Assembly: GCA_965275915.1 (NCBI GenBank) | Contig: CBDHYI010000007.1 | Coordinates: 1,798,001-1,862,000, forward strand | Length of the DNA stretch: 64,000 nt | Source: JBDWFY01 sp965275915 | GTDB lineage: Bacteria; Pseudomonadota; Alphaproteobacteria; Rhizobiales; Stappiaceae | Reading direction: 5' to 3' | Shown here: in pieces, positions 1 through 8,579 of the stretch | Numbering within the stretch: the first letter of the stretch is position 1 | Layout: every line of letters begins with the position of its first letter | Translations under genes and position numbers: made by a program | Notes under the pieces: model-generated | The model's input: the letters and a program-made list of their open reading frames with translations, nothing else | What the model was told of the DNA's origin: nothing | Database searches by the model: none

Positions 1-482
1 TCTTCGTCACCGTCGACACAGATAATGTGTTCGAGCGCCGGCAGGTCAGCACATATCGCCTTGACTTTCCGCGCGCCGGACCGGTCGGTGATAATGATTT
101 TCGCGCCACTGTCCGCAAGACGGAACCGCAGCGCATCGACGCCGAAAAGGGAGGCAAGCGGCAAGGCAATGGCGCCCAGCTTGTAGATCGCAAAATGTCC
201 GATCGCTGCTTCCGGTGATTGCGGCAACAACAAAGCGATGCGGTCGCCCGCTTTCACACCGTTTTCGATCAGCCCGTTGGCCAGTCTGTTGGAAGCCGAT
301 CTCAGCCGGCCGTAGGACACATGCTCGACCGAGCCGGAATCCTGCACATGGATGAGGGCGATACGATCGGGGTCCCGCATCGCCCACCGATCGCAGGCGT
401 CATGGGCGATGTTATAGGTGTCGGGAATATCCCACCGGAAATTTAAGACCAACTGGTCATAGTCCGTGCCCGCGAGGAGCAT
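1..482 (-). CDS. AMP-dependent acyl-CoA synthetase, N-terminal part (cut by window edge)
   Basis: The first 160 codons of an ANL-superfamily acyl-CoA synthetase, which activates a carboxylic acid to its CoA thioester via an acyl-adenylate. The N-terminus reads MLLAGTDYDQLVLNFRWDIP, followed by a YNIAHDACDRWA stretch, a VSYGRLRSASNRLANGL helix, GDRIALLLPQSPE and KLGAIALPLASLFG, the usual order at the start of medium-chain/acetate-type synthetases. The ATP P-loop and adenylate motifs lie beyond the edge, so substrate cannot be judged. The ATG at 482 is the first in-frame start. A TGCA-type palindrome at 540-556 lies 58 bp upstream, resembling sites in the ccr/ecm promoter, which suggests co-regulation with acetyl-CoA assimilation. 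Confidence 0.85.
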   Translation of the reverse strand, partial: MLLAGTDYDQLVLNFRWDIPDTYNIAHDACDRWAMRDPDRIALIHVQDSGSVEHVSYGRLRSASNRLANGLIENGVKAGDRIALLLPQSPEAAIGHFAIYKLGAIALPLASLFGVDALRFRLADSGAKIIITDRSGARKVKAICADLPALEHIICVDGDE

Positions 483-539
483 GTCCGCTTCTACCCCGAT
501 GAACGTGTTGTGACAGCAGATAAAAATCCGCGCGCAGAC

Positions 540-556
540 TATATCGCAGTGCAGCA
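540..556. promoter_or_regulatory. Candidate PhaR-like operator upstream of acyl-CoA synthetase
   Basis: Sequence TATATCGCAGTGCAGCA. It differs from the ccr/ecm promoter site at 5200-5216 only at the central base and is an imperfect dyad around GCA-N-TGC. PhaR proteins are known to bind TGC-rich inverted repeats; assigning this site to PhaR is inference. Confidence 0.45.
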
Positions 557-605
557 AAGATCAAATTCCAGGCAGAAGGCGAGGAATTGACCTTTCATTG
601 GTCCT

Positions 606-1124
606 TCATTCCGGATCCGCCAGGATCAGATTCCAGAATACTTTGTACTTGCTGTCTGGTGAATAGGCACTGCCAATTCCCATGCGGGTGGCGCGTTTGT
701 CGAGCATGACGGCATTGTGGTTCTTCGAATCGCGCCAGCCTGAAAACGCTTCAGCAAGGCGCCGATAACCGGCGCTGACATTCTGCACCGCATGAATGTC
801 CTTATAGCCTGCTTTCTCAAGCCGGGTTTTCAGTGCCCGGTCATCGTCAAGCGAACTGTTGACGCTGTTACGGCGGGCCATGTCCTGTGCGTGCGTTCGG
901 GCTGCGGCCGTCAGAACCGGATCAAGCGACAGGGGGGCAAGACCGTTATTGGCGCGGTATTCGTTTATGATACCAAGAGTGGCCTCCGCATCCACCGATG
1001 TGTCCGCTTGTTCAAGGTTGACATAGAAGGCCGGTGTAACAGGCTGGCTCGGTGTGCAGGCGCTCAGAAGCACTGCCAGCACGCCGCATGCAAAGGCATG
1101 GTTACGGTTCGAACGGATTGGCAA
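606..1124 (-). CDS. CAP/SCP-domain lipoprotein
   Basis: A 172-residue protein with a lipoprotein signal (hydrophobic stretch then LLSAC, Cys about residue 23) and a CAP/SCP (cysteine-rich secretory/PR1-like) domain: IINEYRANNGLAPLSLDPVL, then ARTHAQDMARRN and later NVSAGYRRLAEAFSGWRDS-KNHNAVML, matching the YkwD-type core with its His and Glu/Asp cluster. The molecular role of bacterial CAP proteins is mostly unknown; some are linked to the envelope. It starts 6 bp after the stop of the mechanosensitive channel gene upstream on the same strand, so the two are probably co-transcribed and both act at the envelope. Confidence 0.8.
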   Translation of the reverse strand: MPIRSNRNHAFACGVLAVLLSACTPSQPVTPAFYVNLEQADTSVDAEATLGIINEYRANNGLAPLSLDPVLTAAARTHAQDMARRNSVNSSLDDDRALKTRLEKAGYKDIHAVQNVSAGYRRLAEAFSGWRDSKNHNAVMLDKRATRMGIGSAYSPDSKYKVFWNLILADPE

Positions 1125-1130
1125 AATGAG

Positions 1131-3647
1131 TCAGTCCCCTTGATGCGGCCTGGCAGTTCGGGCAGCGGAAGAGTCCATCGCTTTTTCAATGCGGCCTATA
1201 TCTCGTAGGTGAATATCCTGTTGCGGGAACGGGATTTCGATTCCCGCTTCTTTCAGCCGTTTGAAGATGGCGAATCTGAGATCGGAACGAACACTCATCG
1301 AGTAATTCACATCTGACAGAAAACAGCGCAGTTCGAAATCCAGGGAACTGGCGCCGAAATCCATGAAGAACACTATCGGTGCAGGGTAGGCCAGAACCAT
1401 GTCGTGATCCTTGGCGCACTCAAGCAGAATTGCCTTCACCTGTTCCGGATCCGAATCATAGCTTACGCCGACAGCAACGATGATCCGGCCTGAGTCGTTG
1501 TAGTGCATCCAGTTCTTGACAACGCCGGAAATCAGGTCGGAGTTCGGGACGATGACCGAGGCCCGGTCAAACGTTTCGATCTCTGTCGCCCGCACATTGA
1601 TTTTGCGCACATAACCCTGGTCCGATCCCACAACAATCCAGTCGCCGACTTTTATCGGCCGTTCCGCAAGAAGGATGAGGCCCGACACGAAATTATTGAC
1701 CACGCTCTGGAGGCCGAAGCCGACGCCCACGGACAGTGCACCGGCGACAATGGCTATGTTCTGAAGGTTCAGCCCGATGGCGGAAACCGCAATCAGGAAG
1801 GAGATGGTGATTCCGGTGTAACCGACAATCGTGCTGATCGACGATTTCAGCCCGATATCCATCTTGGTTCGGGGCAAAAGCCGCGTCTGAAGCCAGCGCT
1901 GAATGGCGCGGGTTATGATAAAACCCAGCACCATGATGAGAAAGGCGAACAGAATCTCGAAAATTGAAAAGTTGATGCTGCCGATATTGACGCCGGTCAA
2001 CGCTCGCCGCAGCAGTGAAAAGACGTCGCGGGTTTCCAGTCCCCATGGTACCAGGATCAGAATTGCAGCGCATGCGAACAAAAGCACCCGCAGGATGCCG
2101 CTCAAAACAACGCCGACCTGTTCGACGCGCCGACTTTCGGCCTGGACCAGTTGCATGAACCCGCGGCCGAACGCCGTGCTTTCGGAGAACAGGAAGAGCA
2201 GACCGTCGTCGCATAGGCGCAGAAGCAGCACCAGCGTTGAATAAACGCCGATGGTCCACACCAGCTGCAGAGAAATGAACCAGCCCAGCCTGATGTAACC
2301 GATAAAAGGCGCAAACAGAGAAAATATGACTCCAATAAGGAGCATCGGCGACAACCATTTCCAGAGAAAGTCCGCGATTTGCTCCGGTGTGTCGGCTTCC
2401 GGTTCGATCCGTCCGCGCGCGGTGGTTCTGACAAGCAAACCAACAAGTATGGCAAGGACAATCGCAACAATTCCCTCGCTCAGCGTGACAATGTCCTCTT
2501 CCGCCACCAGAACGTTGAACAGGCCGGTCACGGCGATGCCAAACCCGAAAACAAACCCTGTAATGACGACGAGGCCGTATGTCTTCTTGGTGGACTGATC
2601 GTCCAATGACAGCAGCCGCCAACTCGGGCGGTCGCTGGCAAGCAGACCCTGAGACAGTCCTTGAACAAAGGCAAAAAAGACGATACCGGCAAAAACCGCC
2701 TCCAGCACCTTGTCAATGGACGGTGGGGTCAGGTCAAGCGCGTTCAAACCTTCATAAAGGAGGACGAAACCGGCCGTGGGAACAACCGTTGCCAGGAAAC
2801 AGATAGCCGTGGCGGAGATGGATTTCTGCAGATTGCTTGGCGCTTCCCGTGTCGGATCACGGGCCAGCCTGTCCAGCAACCGATAGCGGACCGGCCAGAC
2901 CAGGACCATGACGATGAAGACCGCTGCAAAGACGGCGACAAAACCCCATAGTCCGATGTTTTGATAGAGCGATTTGCCCCAATCACTGATCAACAGATCA
3001 AGCGAGCGTATTACGGACGCGCCCTGCCGCAGGCCGGATGCCCACAAACCGGGACTTAATATGCCGGGTCCGCGGCTGAGAATGCGCTGGGTCCGAATTT
3101 CCTGACGCAGATCGTTGATACGGCCGTTCATTTCACTTGCAGTGAAGGATATGGCCTCTGCCTGTTTGGAGATGCCCGCGAGCGCGGAAAGTTCATCCTG
3201 AAGTAGTTGCCTTTGTCTGAAGAGGTCCGATGACTCATCAATGGGCGTTCCGTCGGGAAGCGTCAGCTCCTGAATAACCGCCGTCAGCCAGTCGATGCGT
3301 TCCCGTCGTGCTTCTCGTATCCCGGTGGCTTCGAGATCTATCCGATCGGTCCGATCTCTCAGGGCTCCCAGTTCTTCATCCGTAATCTGGATACGATTAA
3401 GCGCCGCTTCGATGGACTGAAGTCTGACGACCAGCGCTTTGAGCTGAGCGGTGTCCCGCTCAATGTTGCTGGGCGACAGGCGGTCGGATTCACCCGAAGC
3501 CCTTGGAGCATTGTTTGATTGTTGGGCCGGCGTCTCGGAAACGGGCGCTCCGGTTTCCTGGCTTAAGGCCCCGCCGCCGGCAATTGCGCACAGCAGTGCC
3601 GACAGAAAAAGGAACGATAAAATGCGTTTGAAACCGGTCCTACTCAT
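1131..3647 (-). CDS. Large MscS-family mechanosensitive channel with periplasmic DUF3772-type domain
   Basis: An 838-residue inner-membrane channel that would open on membrane tension during hypo-osmotic shock. Order: signal peptide (FLFLSALLCAIAGGG), a helical periplasmic region rich in Gln/Glu/Arg to about residue 200 (DUF3772-like), many membrane spans from about 220, then the MscS pore and beta domain: IAIVAGALSVGVGFGLQSVV (TM3-like pore helix), NNFVSGLILLAERPIKVGDW and the C-terminal alpha/beta domain ending near QQDIHLRDIGRIEKAM. Its size matches the multi-span MscK/YbiO-type group, not the small MscS. Followed closely by the CAP lipoprotein gene. The Met at 3647 precedes the signal peptide directly. 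Confidence 0.88.
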   Translation of the reverse strand: MSRTGFKRILSFLFLSALLCAIAGGGALSQETGAPVSETPAQQSNNAPRASGESDRLSPSNIERDTAQLKALVVRLQSIEAALNRIQITDEELGALRDRTDRIDLEATGIREARRERIDWLTAVIQELTLPDGTPIDESSDLFRQRQLLQDELSALAGISKQAEAISFTASEMNGRINDLRQEIRTQRILSRGPGILSPGLWASGLRQGASVIRSLDLLISDWGKSLYQNIGLWGFVAVFAAVFIVMVLVWPVRYRLLDRLARDPTREAPSNLQKSISATAICFLATVVPTAGFVLLYEGLNALDLTPPSIDKVLEAVFAGIVFFAFVQGLSQGLLASDRPSWRLLSLDDQSTKKTYGLVVITGFVFGFGIAVTGLFNVLVAEEDIVTLSEGIVAIVLAILVGLLVRTTARGRIEPEADTPEQIADFLWKWLSPMLLIGVIFSLFAPFIGYIRLGWFISLQLVWTIGVYSTLVLLLRLCDDGLLFLFSESTAFGRGFMQLVQAESRRVEQVGVVLSGILRVLLFACAAILILVPWGLETRDVFSLLRRALTGVNIGSINFSIFEILFAFLIMVLGFIITRAIQRWLQTRLLPRTKMDIGLKSSISTIVGYTGITISFLIAVSAIGLNLQNIAIVAGALSVGVGFGLQSVVNNFVSGLILLAERPIKVGDWIVVGSDQGYVRKINVRATEIETFDRASVIVPNSDLISGVVKNWMHYNDSGRIIVAVGVSYDSDPEQVKAILLECAKDHDMVLAYPAPIVFFMDFGASSLDFELRCFLSDVNYSMSVRSDLRFAIFKRLKEAGIEIPFPQQDIHLRDIGRIEKAMDSSAARTARPHQGD

Positions 3648-3787
3648 TCAGATACACCGACATAAACAGAATAACATGAAAATATTCGGACCCAAGCCCG
3701 TTTCGCAATAGTACCGGATTCAAAAAGCCCCCGCAGAGCTTTTGCCTGCGAGGGTTATGATTGGCATTTATTGTGAAGGACAGAGAG

Positions 3788-5092
3788 TCAGCGCTTGCAC
3801 GCCTCAAGCACATCGTCAAATGTCCGCAGTCCGGTGGTCGGCGCGTTGACGAGAACCGACATGTTGCCCGGCGCGTGCTGGTTCCGCCACATTTTGGTGT
3901 GCGCCTGTGGGATCTGATCCCAGGGGAAAACTTCGCTCATGCACGGGTCGATCCTGCGATCGATCACAAACTTGTTGGCTTCCGAAGCCTGTTTCAGATG
4001 AGCGAAGTGCGATCCCTGCACGCGCTTCTGATGCATCCAGACATAGCGGGCATCCATGGTCAGGTTGAAGCCGGTTGTACCGGCGCAGAAAACAACCATT
4101 CCACCGCGCTTCGTGACGAACGTCGATACCGGAAATGTTGCTTCGCCGGGATGTTCGAACACCATGTCGACATTGTTTCCCTTGCCGGTGATGTCCCAGA
4201 TGGCCTTGCCGAACTTGCGGACCTCGCTAAACCATTCCTTGTAGTCTTCGGAATTGACTTTCGGCAGTTGGCCCCAGCAATTGAAATCCTTGCGGTTAAT
4301 GACCCCTTTCGCGCCCAGGCCCAGAACGTAGTCGCGTTTGTCTTCATCGGAAATCACGCCAATGGCGTTCGCGCCCGCAGCTGCGGCAAGCTGAACGCCG
4401 AACACGCCAAGGCCGCCGGACGCTCCCCAGATCAGGACATTCTGACCGGGTCTGAGCTGGTGCGGCGCGTGGCCGAACAGCATCCGGTAAGCGGTTGCCA
4501 GGGTCAGCGTGTAGCAGGCGCCTTCTTCCCAGGTCAGATGGGCCGGCCGCGGCATAAGTTGTTGGGACTGAACGCGCGCGAATTGGGCGAAAGATCCGTC
4601 CGGTGTTTCATAGCCCCAGATCCGCTGCGTCGGCGAAAACATCGGATCGCCGCCATTGCATTCCTCGTCGTCTCCGTCATCCTGGTTGCAGTGAATGACA
4701 ACTTCGTCGCCGACTTTCCAGCGTTTGACCTTCGATCCCACGGCCCAGACAATGCCCGAGGCATCCGATCCGGCGATATGATAGGGGCTGTCATGGCCGT
4801 TCAGAGGCGAAATCGGCTCGCCCAGGGCAGCCCAGATGCCGTTATAGTTGACGCCGGCGGCCATAACCAGAACAAGCACGTCATGGCTGTCCAGTTCCCA
4901 GGTCGGCACGACTTCAAGCTGCATGGCGTCTTCCGGCGGGCCGTGCCGTTCCTGCCGGATGGTCCAGGCGTACATGTTTTTCGGCACATGTCCCAGCGGT
5001 GGGATTTCACCCAGTTCATAGAGATCCTTCAATTCACCCTCCATTTTCGGAGCGTTGTCATTGACATCGTCTTTTAAAGCCGCGTTTCCCAT
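3788..5092 (-). CDS. ccr: Crotonyl-CoA carboxylase/reductase
   Basis: Catalyses NADPH-dependent reductive carboxylation of crotonyl-CoA to ethylmalonyl-CoA, the key step of the ethylmalonyl-CoA pathway for acetyl-CoA assimilation without isocitrate lyase. The protein (434 aa) is a zinc-free medium-chain dehydrogenase with AAGVNYNGIWAALG near residue 80, the long acidic DDGDDEECNGGDP loop typical of Ccr, GYETPDGSFAQF, the Rossmann motif GASGGLGVFG at about 223, and GSHFA with the His (about 362) known to hold CO2 in this enzyme class. The ATG at 5092 (MGNAALKDD) is preceded by AAGGGACGG, so I prefer it to the one five codons upstream. Divergent from ecm, the enzyme two steps on. Confidence 0.96.
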   Translation of the reverse strand: MGNAALKDDVNDNAPKMEGELKDLYELGEIPPLGHVPKNMYAWTIRQERHGPPEDAMQLEVVPTWELDSHDVLVLVMAAGVNYNGIWAALGEPISPLNGHDSPYHIAGSDASGIVWAVGSKVKRWKVGDEVVIHCNQDDGDDEECNGGDPMFSPTQRIWGYETPDGSFAQFARVQSQQLMPRPAHLTWEEGACYTLTLATAYRMLFGHAPHQLRPGQNVLIWGASGGLGVFGVQLAAAAGANAIGVISDEDKRDYVLGLGAKGVINRKDFNCWGQLPKVNSEDYKEWFSEVRKFGKAIWDITGKGNNVDMVFEHPGEATFPVSTFVTKRGGMVVFCAGTTGFNLTMDARYVWMHQKRVQGSHFAHLKQASEANKFVIDRRIDPCMSEVFPWDQIPQAHTKMWRNQHAPGNMSVLVNAPTTGLRTFDDVLEACKR

Positions 5093-5199
5093 GATCCGTC
5101 CCTTCACATCTCAAAGTTTCAGCGCGTTTTTCGCCCGGTATCACGCTTGTCGTCCGGGTACAGAATCCGCATTCTGATCCAGCTGTCGTGCAGCAATCA

Positions 5200-5216
5200 T
5201 ATATCGCACTGCAGCA
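5200..5216. promoter_or_regulatory. Candidate TGCA-type operator in ccr/ecm promoter (site 1)
   Basis: TATATCGCACTGCAGCA, 16 of 17 bases identical to the site before the acyl-CoA synthetase at 540-556. It lies 108 bp upstream of the ccr start within the 332-bp divergent region, which otherwise holds only AT-rich promoter sequence. Likely regulator: PhaR, or a CcrR-like TetR protein as known in Methylobacterium; inference. Confidence 0.45.
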
Positions 5217-5302
5217 GGCGAAATTGCCAATTTGAGTAATTATTGAATGCCAGAGGGCCTCTGAACATTATACTATTGCTTAACTTGGCATGGTTCCAAA
5301 AG

Positions 5303-5321
5303 TATATTGCATTGCAGTATA
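5303..5321. promoter_or_regulatory. Candidate TGCA-type operator in ccr/ecm promoter (site 2)
   Basis: TATATTGCA-T-TGCAGTATA, a nearly perfect palindrome (one mismatched pair in 9) 104 bp before the ecm start. Same core as site 1 and the site at 540. Two sites about 100 bp apart, one on each side of the divergent promoters, would suit coordinated control. Confidence 0.5.
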
Positions 5322-5424
5322 TGCCGGAATCCTGATTTTGTTTGAGCGAAAAAATTGCTCGGGACGACAAAATCGGCTGGAGTGTGACCCGATAAATCAC
5401 ACTGATGAGTGAAAGGGCGGTGAC

Positions 5425-7416
5425 ATGGCTACAACCACGCGCGGTGAAAGAGACAGGCCGTGGATTTTCCGCACCTATGCCGGTCATTCCACCGCTGTTC
5501 AATCAAACAAGCTTTACAGGGCAAACCTCGACAGGGGGCAAACCGGCCTTTCTGTCGCCTTCGACCTTCCGACCCAGACCGGTTATGACCCCGATGATGC
5601 GCTTGCGCGCGGCGAAGTCGGAAAAGTCGGTGTTCCAATCGCGCATATCGGTGACATGCGCAGTCTTTTTGACTCCATTCCGCTTGAGCGGATGAACACC
5701 TCCATGACGATCAATGCGACGGCCCCCTGGCTGCTGGCGCTTTATATCGCGGTGGCCGATGAACAGGGCGCGGACCGGTCGCTTTTGTCCGGGACAACCC
5801 AAAACGATCTGATCAAGGAATATCTCTCACGCGGAACGTACGTTTTCCCGCCTGCACCCAGCATGCGCCTGACAACAGACGTCATCACCTGGACATATTC
5901 CAATATGCCCAAATGGAATCCGATGAATGTCTGTTCCTATCACCTGCAGGAAGCCGGCGCGACGCCGGTACAGGAACTTTCCTTCGCGCTTGCGACCGCA
6001 ATTGCAATTCTGGATCGTGTAAAGGCGTCCCAGGTTATCGCCGAAGAGGACTTTCCTGCGGCGGTCGGCCGTATTTCCTTTTTTGTCAATGCCGGCATGC
6101 GTTTTGTTACCGAACTGTGCAAGATGCGCGCTTTCACCGAGCTCTGGGATGAGATCTGTCGTGACCGCTATGGCGTCGAAGATCCCCGGTACCGCCGGTT
6201 CCGCTACGGCGTTCAGGTCAATTCCCTCGGACTGACCGAACAGCAGCCCGAAAACAACGTCTATCGTATTCTTATCGAAATGCTCGCCGTCGTGCTGTCA
6301 AAAAATGCGCGGGCCCGGGCGGTTCAGCTTCCCGCCTGGAACGAAGCGCTCGGTCTGCCGCGGCCCTTCGACCAACAATGGTCTCTCAGAATGCAGCAGA
6401 TTGTCGCCTATGAAACGGATCTGCTCGAATATGGCGACATCTTTGACGGTTCCAAGGAAATCGAAAAGAAAGTCGAAAGCCTGAAAGAGGCGGCGCGGGC
6501 CGAATTGGACCGCATCGATGTTATGGGCGGAGCCATCGCGGCTGTTGAATCGAGCTATATGAAACAGCAGCTGGTCGAAGCCAACACCCGGCGTCTTGAG
6601 GCGATTGAATCGGGTGAGCAGGTTGTTGTCGGAGTCAACCGGTGGGGCGAAAGTGAAGTCTCACCGCTTTCGGGCGGAGAAGACGGCGGTATTCTGACTG
6701 TTTCGGAAAGCGTGGAAGTAGAAGCCGTTCAGAAAATCAGGGCATGGCGTTCGGAGCGTGATGACAATGCCTGTCAGGAAGCGCTTGCCTTATTGCGGGC
6801 TGCGGCCGCCGGTGACGACAATATCATGGACGCGTCGATTGTCTGTGCGAAGGCCGGTGTGACGACCGGGGAATGGGGCGCCGCGTTGCGGGCAGTGTTC
6901 GGCGAATATCGCGCGCCAACGGGTGTCGGCCGGGCCGCGCGTGATGAGGGCGGCGATGTTGTCCGCATTCGACAATCTGTTGAAACGCTCTCAGCGAAAC
7001 TGGGAAGGCGCCTTAAATTTTTGGTTGGCAAGCCCGGGCTTGACGGCCATTCCAACGGTGCTGAACAGATTGCCGTTCGGGCCCGGGACTGCGGCATGGA
7101 AGTCGTTTATGAGGGCATTCGCCTGACCCCGGCGCAGATTGTCAATGCGGCGCTTGAAGAAGGCGTGCATGTGGTCGGGCTCTCTATTTTATCGGGCTCG
7201 CACCTGGCCCTGGTCAGCGATGTAATGGACCGCATGCGGGCCGACGGGCTCGATAACGTACCGGTTGTTGTCGGCGGCATTATTCCCGATGAAGACAAGC
7301 AGGCTCTGCTTGGAATGGGTGCTGCCGCTGTTTATACCCCGAAGGACTTCCAGCTGACGGATATCATGGCCGATGTCGTGCAGATTGTTGATCGAATGGG
7401 CGATCGGGCTGCCTAG
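5425..7416 (+). CDS. ecm: Ethylmalonyl-CoA mutase (coenzyme B12-dependent)
   Basis: Rearranges (2R)-ethylmalonyl-CoA to methylsuccinyl-CoA in the ethylmalonyl-CoA pathway. The 663-residue single chain has the acyl-CoA mutase TIM barrel (RPWIFRTYAGHSTAVQSNK, GLSVAFDLPTQTGYDPDDA, NTSMTINATAPWLLALYIA) and a C-terminal B12 domain with the DxHxxG signature in GKPGLDGHSNGAEQIA (about residue 538) plus GLSILSGSHLAL and VVVGGIIP. Length and the early RPWIFRTYAGHS segment fit Ecm (called meaA in older work) and not the longer methylmalonyl-CoA mutase large subunit. Divergent from ccr. Confidence 0.95.
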   Translation: MATTTRGERDRPWIFRTYAGHSTAVQSNKLYRANLDRGQTGLSVAFDLPTQTGYDPDDALARGEVGKVGVPIAHIGDMRSLFDSIPLERMNTSMTINATAPWLLALYIAVADEQGADRSLLSGTTQNDLIKEYLSRGTYVFPPAPSMRLTTDVITWTYSNMPKWNPMNVCSYHLQEAGATPVQELSFALATAIAILDRVKASQVIAEEDFPAAVGRISFFVNAGMRFVTELCKMRAFTELWDEICRDRYGVEDPRYRRFRYGVQVNSLGLTEQQPENNVYRILIEMLAVVLSKNARARAVQLPAWNEALGLPRPFDQQWSLRMQQIVAYETDLLEYGDIFDGSKEIEKKVESLKEAARAELDRIDVMGGAIAAVESSYMKQQLVEANTRRLEAIESGEQVVVGVNRWGESEVSPLSGGEDGGILTVSESVEVEAVQKIRAWRSERDDNACQEALALLRAAAAGDDNIMDASIVCAKAGVTTGEWGAALRAVFGEYRAPTGVGRAARDEGGDVVRIRQSVETLSAKLGRRLKFLVGKPGLDGHSNGAEQIAVRARDCGMEVVYEGIRLTPAQIVNAALEEGVHVVGLSILSGSHLALVSDVMDRMRADGLDNVPVVVGGIIPDEDKQALLGMGAAAVYTPKDFQLTDIMADVVQIVDRMGDRAA

Positions 7417-7426
7417 GGTCCATACC

Positions 7427-8215
7427 CTAGTTCCGGGATGGCGTTTCATTTCCTCTGCCCATTGTGGCTGCCAACTGTCCTGCCGCCTCGCGAAGCAAGG
7501 GCAAATGGGCGAGCGCTTTCTTGAACGGCAATCTTGAAATCGGACCGTGAACCGCGATGGTGGCGCATAGTCTGCCCAGCGGATCGGTGATGGGAACGGA
7601 GACGGATACCATTTCGTCGATGAACTCCTGATCGTCCGTCCCGAACTGCTGCTGCCGGATTGTTTTCAGCTCCTTGATGAGCGTTTCGCTGTCAGTGATC
7701 GTGTTCTTTGTATATGGTTTCAGCGCAAGCGAGCCGATCAGTTTCTTACGCTCCCGCGAGGCCAACTGACTGAGATACAATTTACCGCTCGCCGTGCAAT
7801 GAAGCGGAACCCGCGATCCGGCCGGCATGGAGATGCGCAACGGCCAAGCCGTCTCAACCCGATCCAGATAAAGCATCTCCATCCCGTCCGGTATGGTGAT
7901 GTTGCAGGTTTCGCCGGTTTTTTCCGAGACGGAGCGCAAGATCAGTTGCCGCTCGAGCTGAAGCGTACTGCTGCCCAGAATATCCAAGGACAGGGAGCGC
8001 AGACGGGGTCCCGGGCTGTAACTTTTGCCGTCAACCGCGCGAACGATAATCGATTGCGTTTCCAGCATTTCACACAGGCGGTGTGCCGAAGGTTTGGAAA
8101 GGTCCAGCCGTTCGCTGATCTCGGCGTAGGAAATCGGCCACTCGGCGGCCGCTACCATTTCTATAATGCGGTAGACTCGAAGAAAACTATGCCCCTTATC
8201 GCGCGCATCCATCAT
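7427..8215 (-). CDS. IclR-family transcriptional regulator, probable regulator of the sulfonate cluster
   Basis: A 262-residue IclR protein: N-terminal winged helix-turn-helix (VYRIIEMVAAAEWPISYAEI, then LDLSKPSAHRLCEML) and a C-terminal effector domain (LDRVETAWPLRISMPAGSRV, HCTASGKLYLSQL, DQEFIDEMVSVSVPI and CATIAVHGP). I start it at the ATG at 8215 (MMDARDKG), preceded by GGACGGAAG; the open frame continues 36 codons upstream with non-family sequence. It is divergent from the GMC dehydrogenase and shares the promoter holding a long inverted repeat. As I recall, isethionate clusters carry an IclR-type regulator (IseR); the position fits that role. Confidence 0.85.
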   Translation of the reverse strand: MMDARDKGHSFLRVYRIIEMVAAAEWPISYAEISERLDLSKPSAHRLCEMLETQSIIVRAVDGKSYSPGPRLRSLSLDILGSSTLQLERQLILRSVSEKTGETCNITIPDGMEMLYLDRVETAWPLRISMPAGSRVPLHCTASGKLYLSQLASRERKKLIGSLALKPYTKNTITDSETLIKELKTIRQQQFGTDDQEFIDEMVSVSVPITDPLGRLCATIAVHGPISRLPFKKALAHLPLLREAAGQLAATMGRGNETPSRN

Positions 8216-8431
8216 TCTTCCGTCCGTCCTATCGTGAGTGCTGTCTGAAGACACATGGTATCGGCGGTCTGGACACGATGCCGGGATGTCTTGTGTTGAG
8301 CCCGCCCGCCGTCGAGGACCCATCGATTACCCGCAGTTGGACCTCACGGACCATATGAAAATCCCCTTCAATCGGCTTTGCCAGCTGGTATCTCCGAATT
8401 CGGCGTATCGATGGTTACAAACATACACAAT

Positions 8432-8489
8432 ATCTACAAAAATAAGCAAAAATAAAATATATTTTTCAATATTGATTATTTTTGTAGAT
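8432..8489. promoter_or_regulatory. 14-bp perfect inverted repeat in IclR/GMC divergent promoter
   Basis: Left arm ATCTACAAAAATAA (8432-8445) and right arm TTATTTTTGTAGAT (8476-8489) are exact reverse complements, separated by 30 bp of AT-rich sequence. The arm centres are 44 bp apart, about four helical turns, as expected for two regulator dimers on one DNA face. It is the most striking element of the 364-bp intergenic region 8216-8579 and probably the IclR operator; a transcribed hairpin is the alternative. Confidence 0.6.
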
Positions 8490-8579
8490 TATGTATAAAA
8501 GGCAGACCTAACCATACTCCACACCTTTCTTGTCAAAAGTCGACGGAGATGGCTTCCTTCACGTTGAAAGTTCGCGGCA

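Noticed and set aside
3761..5077. 438-codon open frame antisense to ccr
   Set aside because: High-GC shadow of the ccr frame; no recognisable protein features, while the opposite strand encodes a full canonical enzyme.
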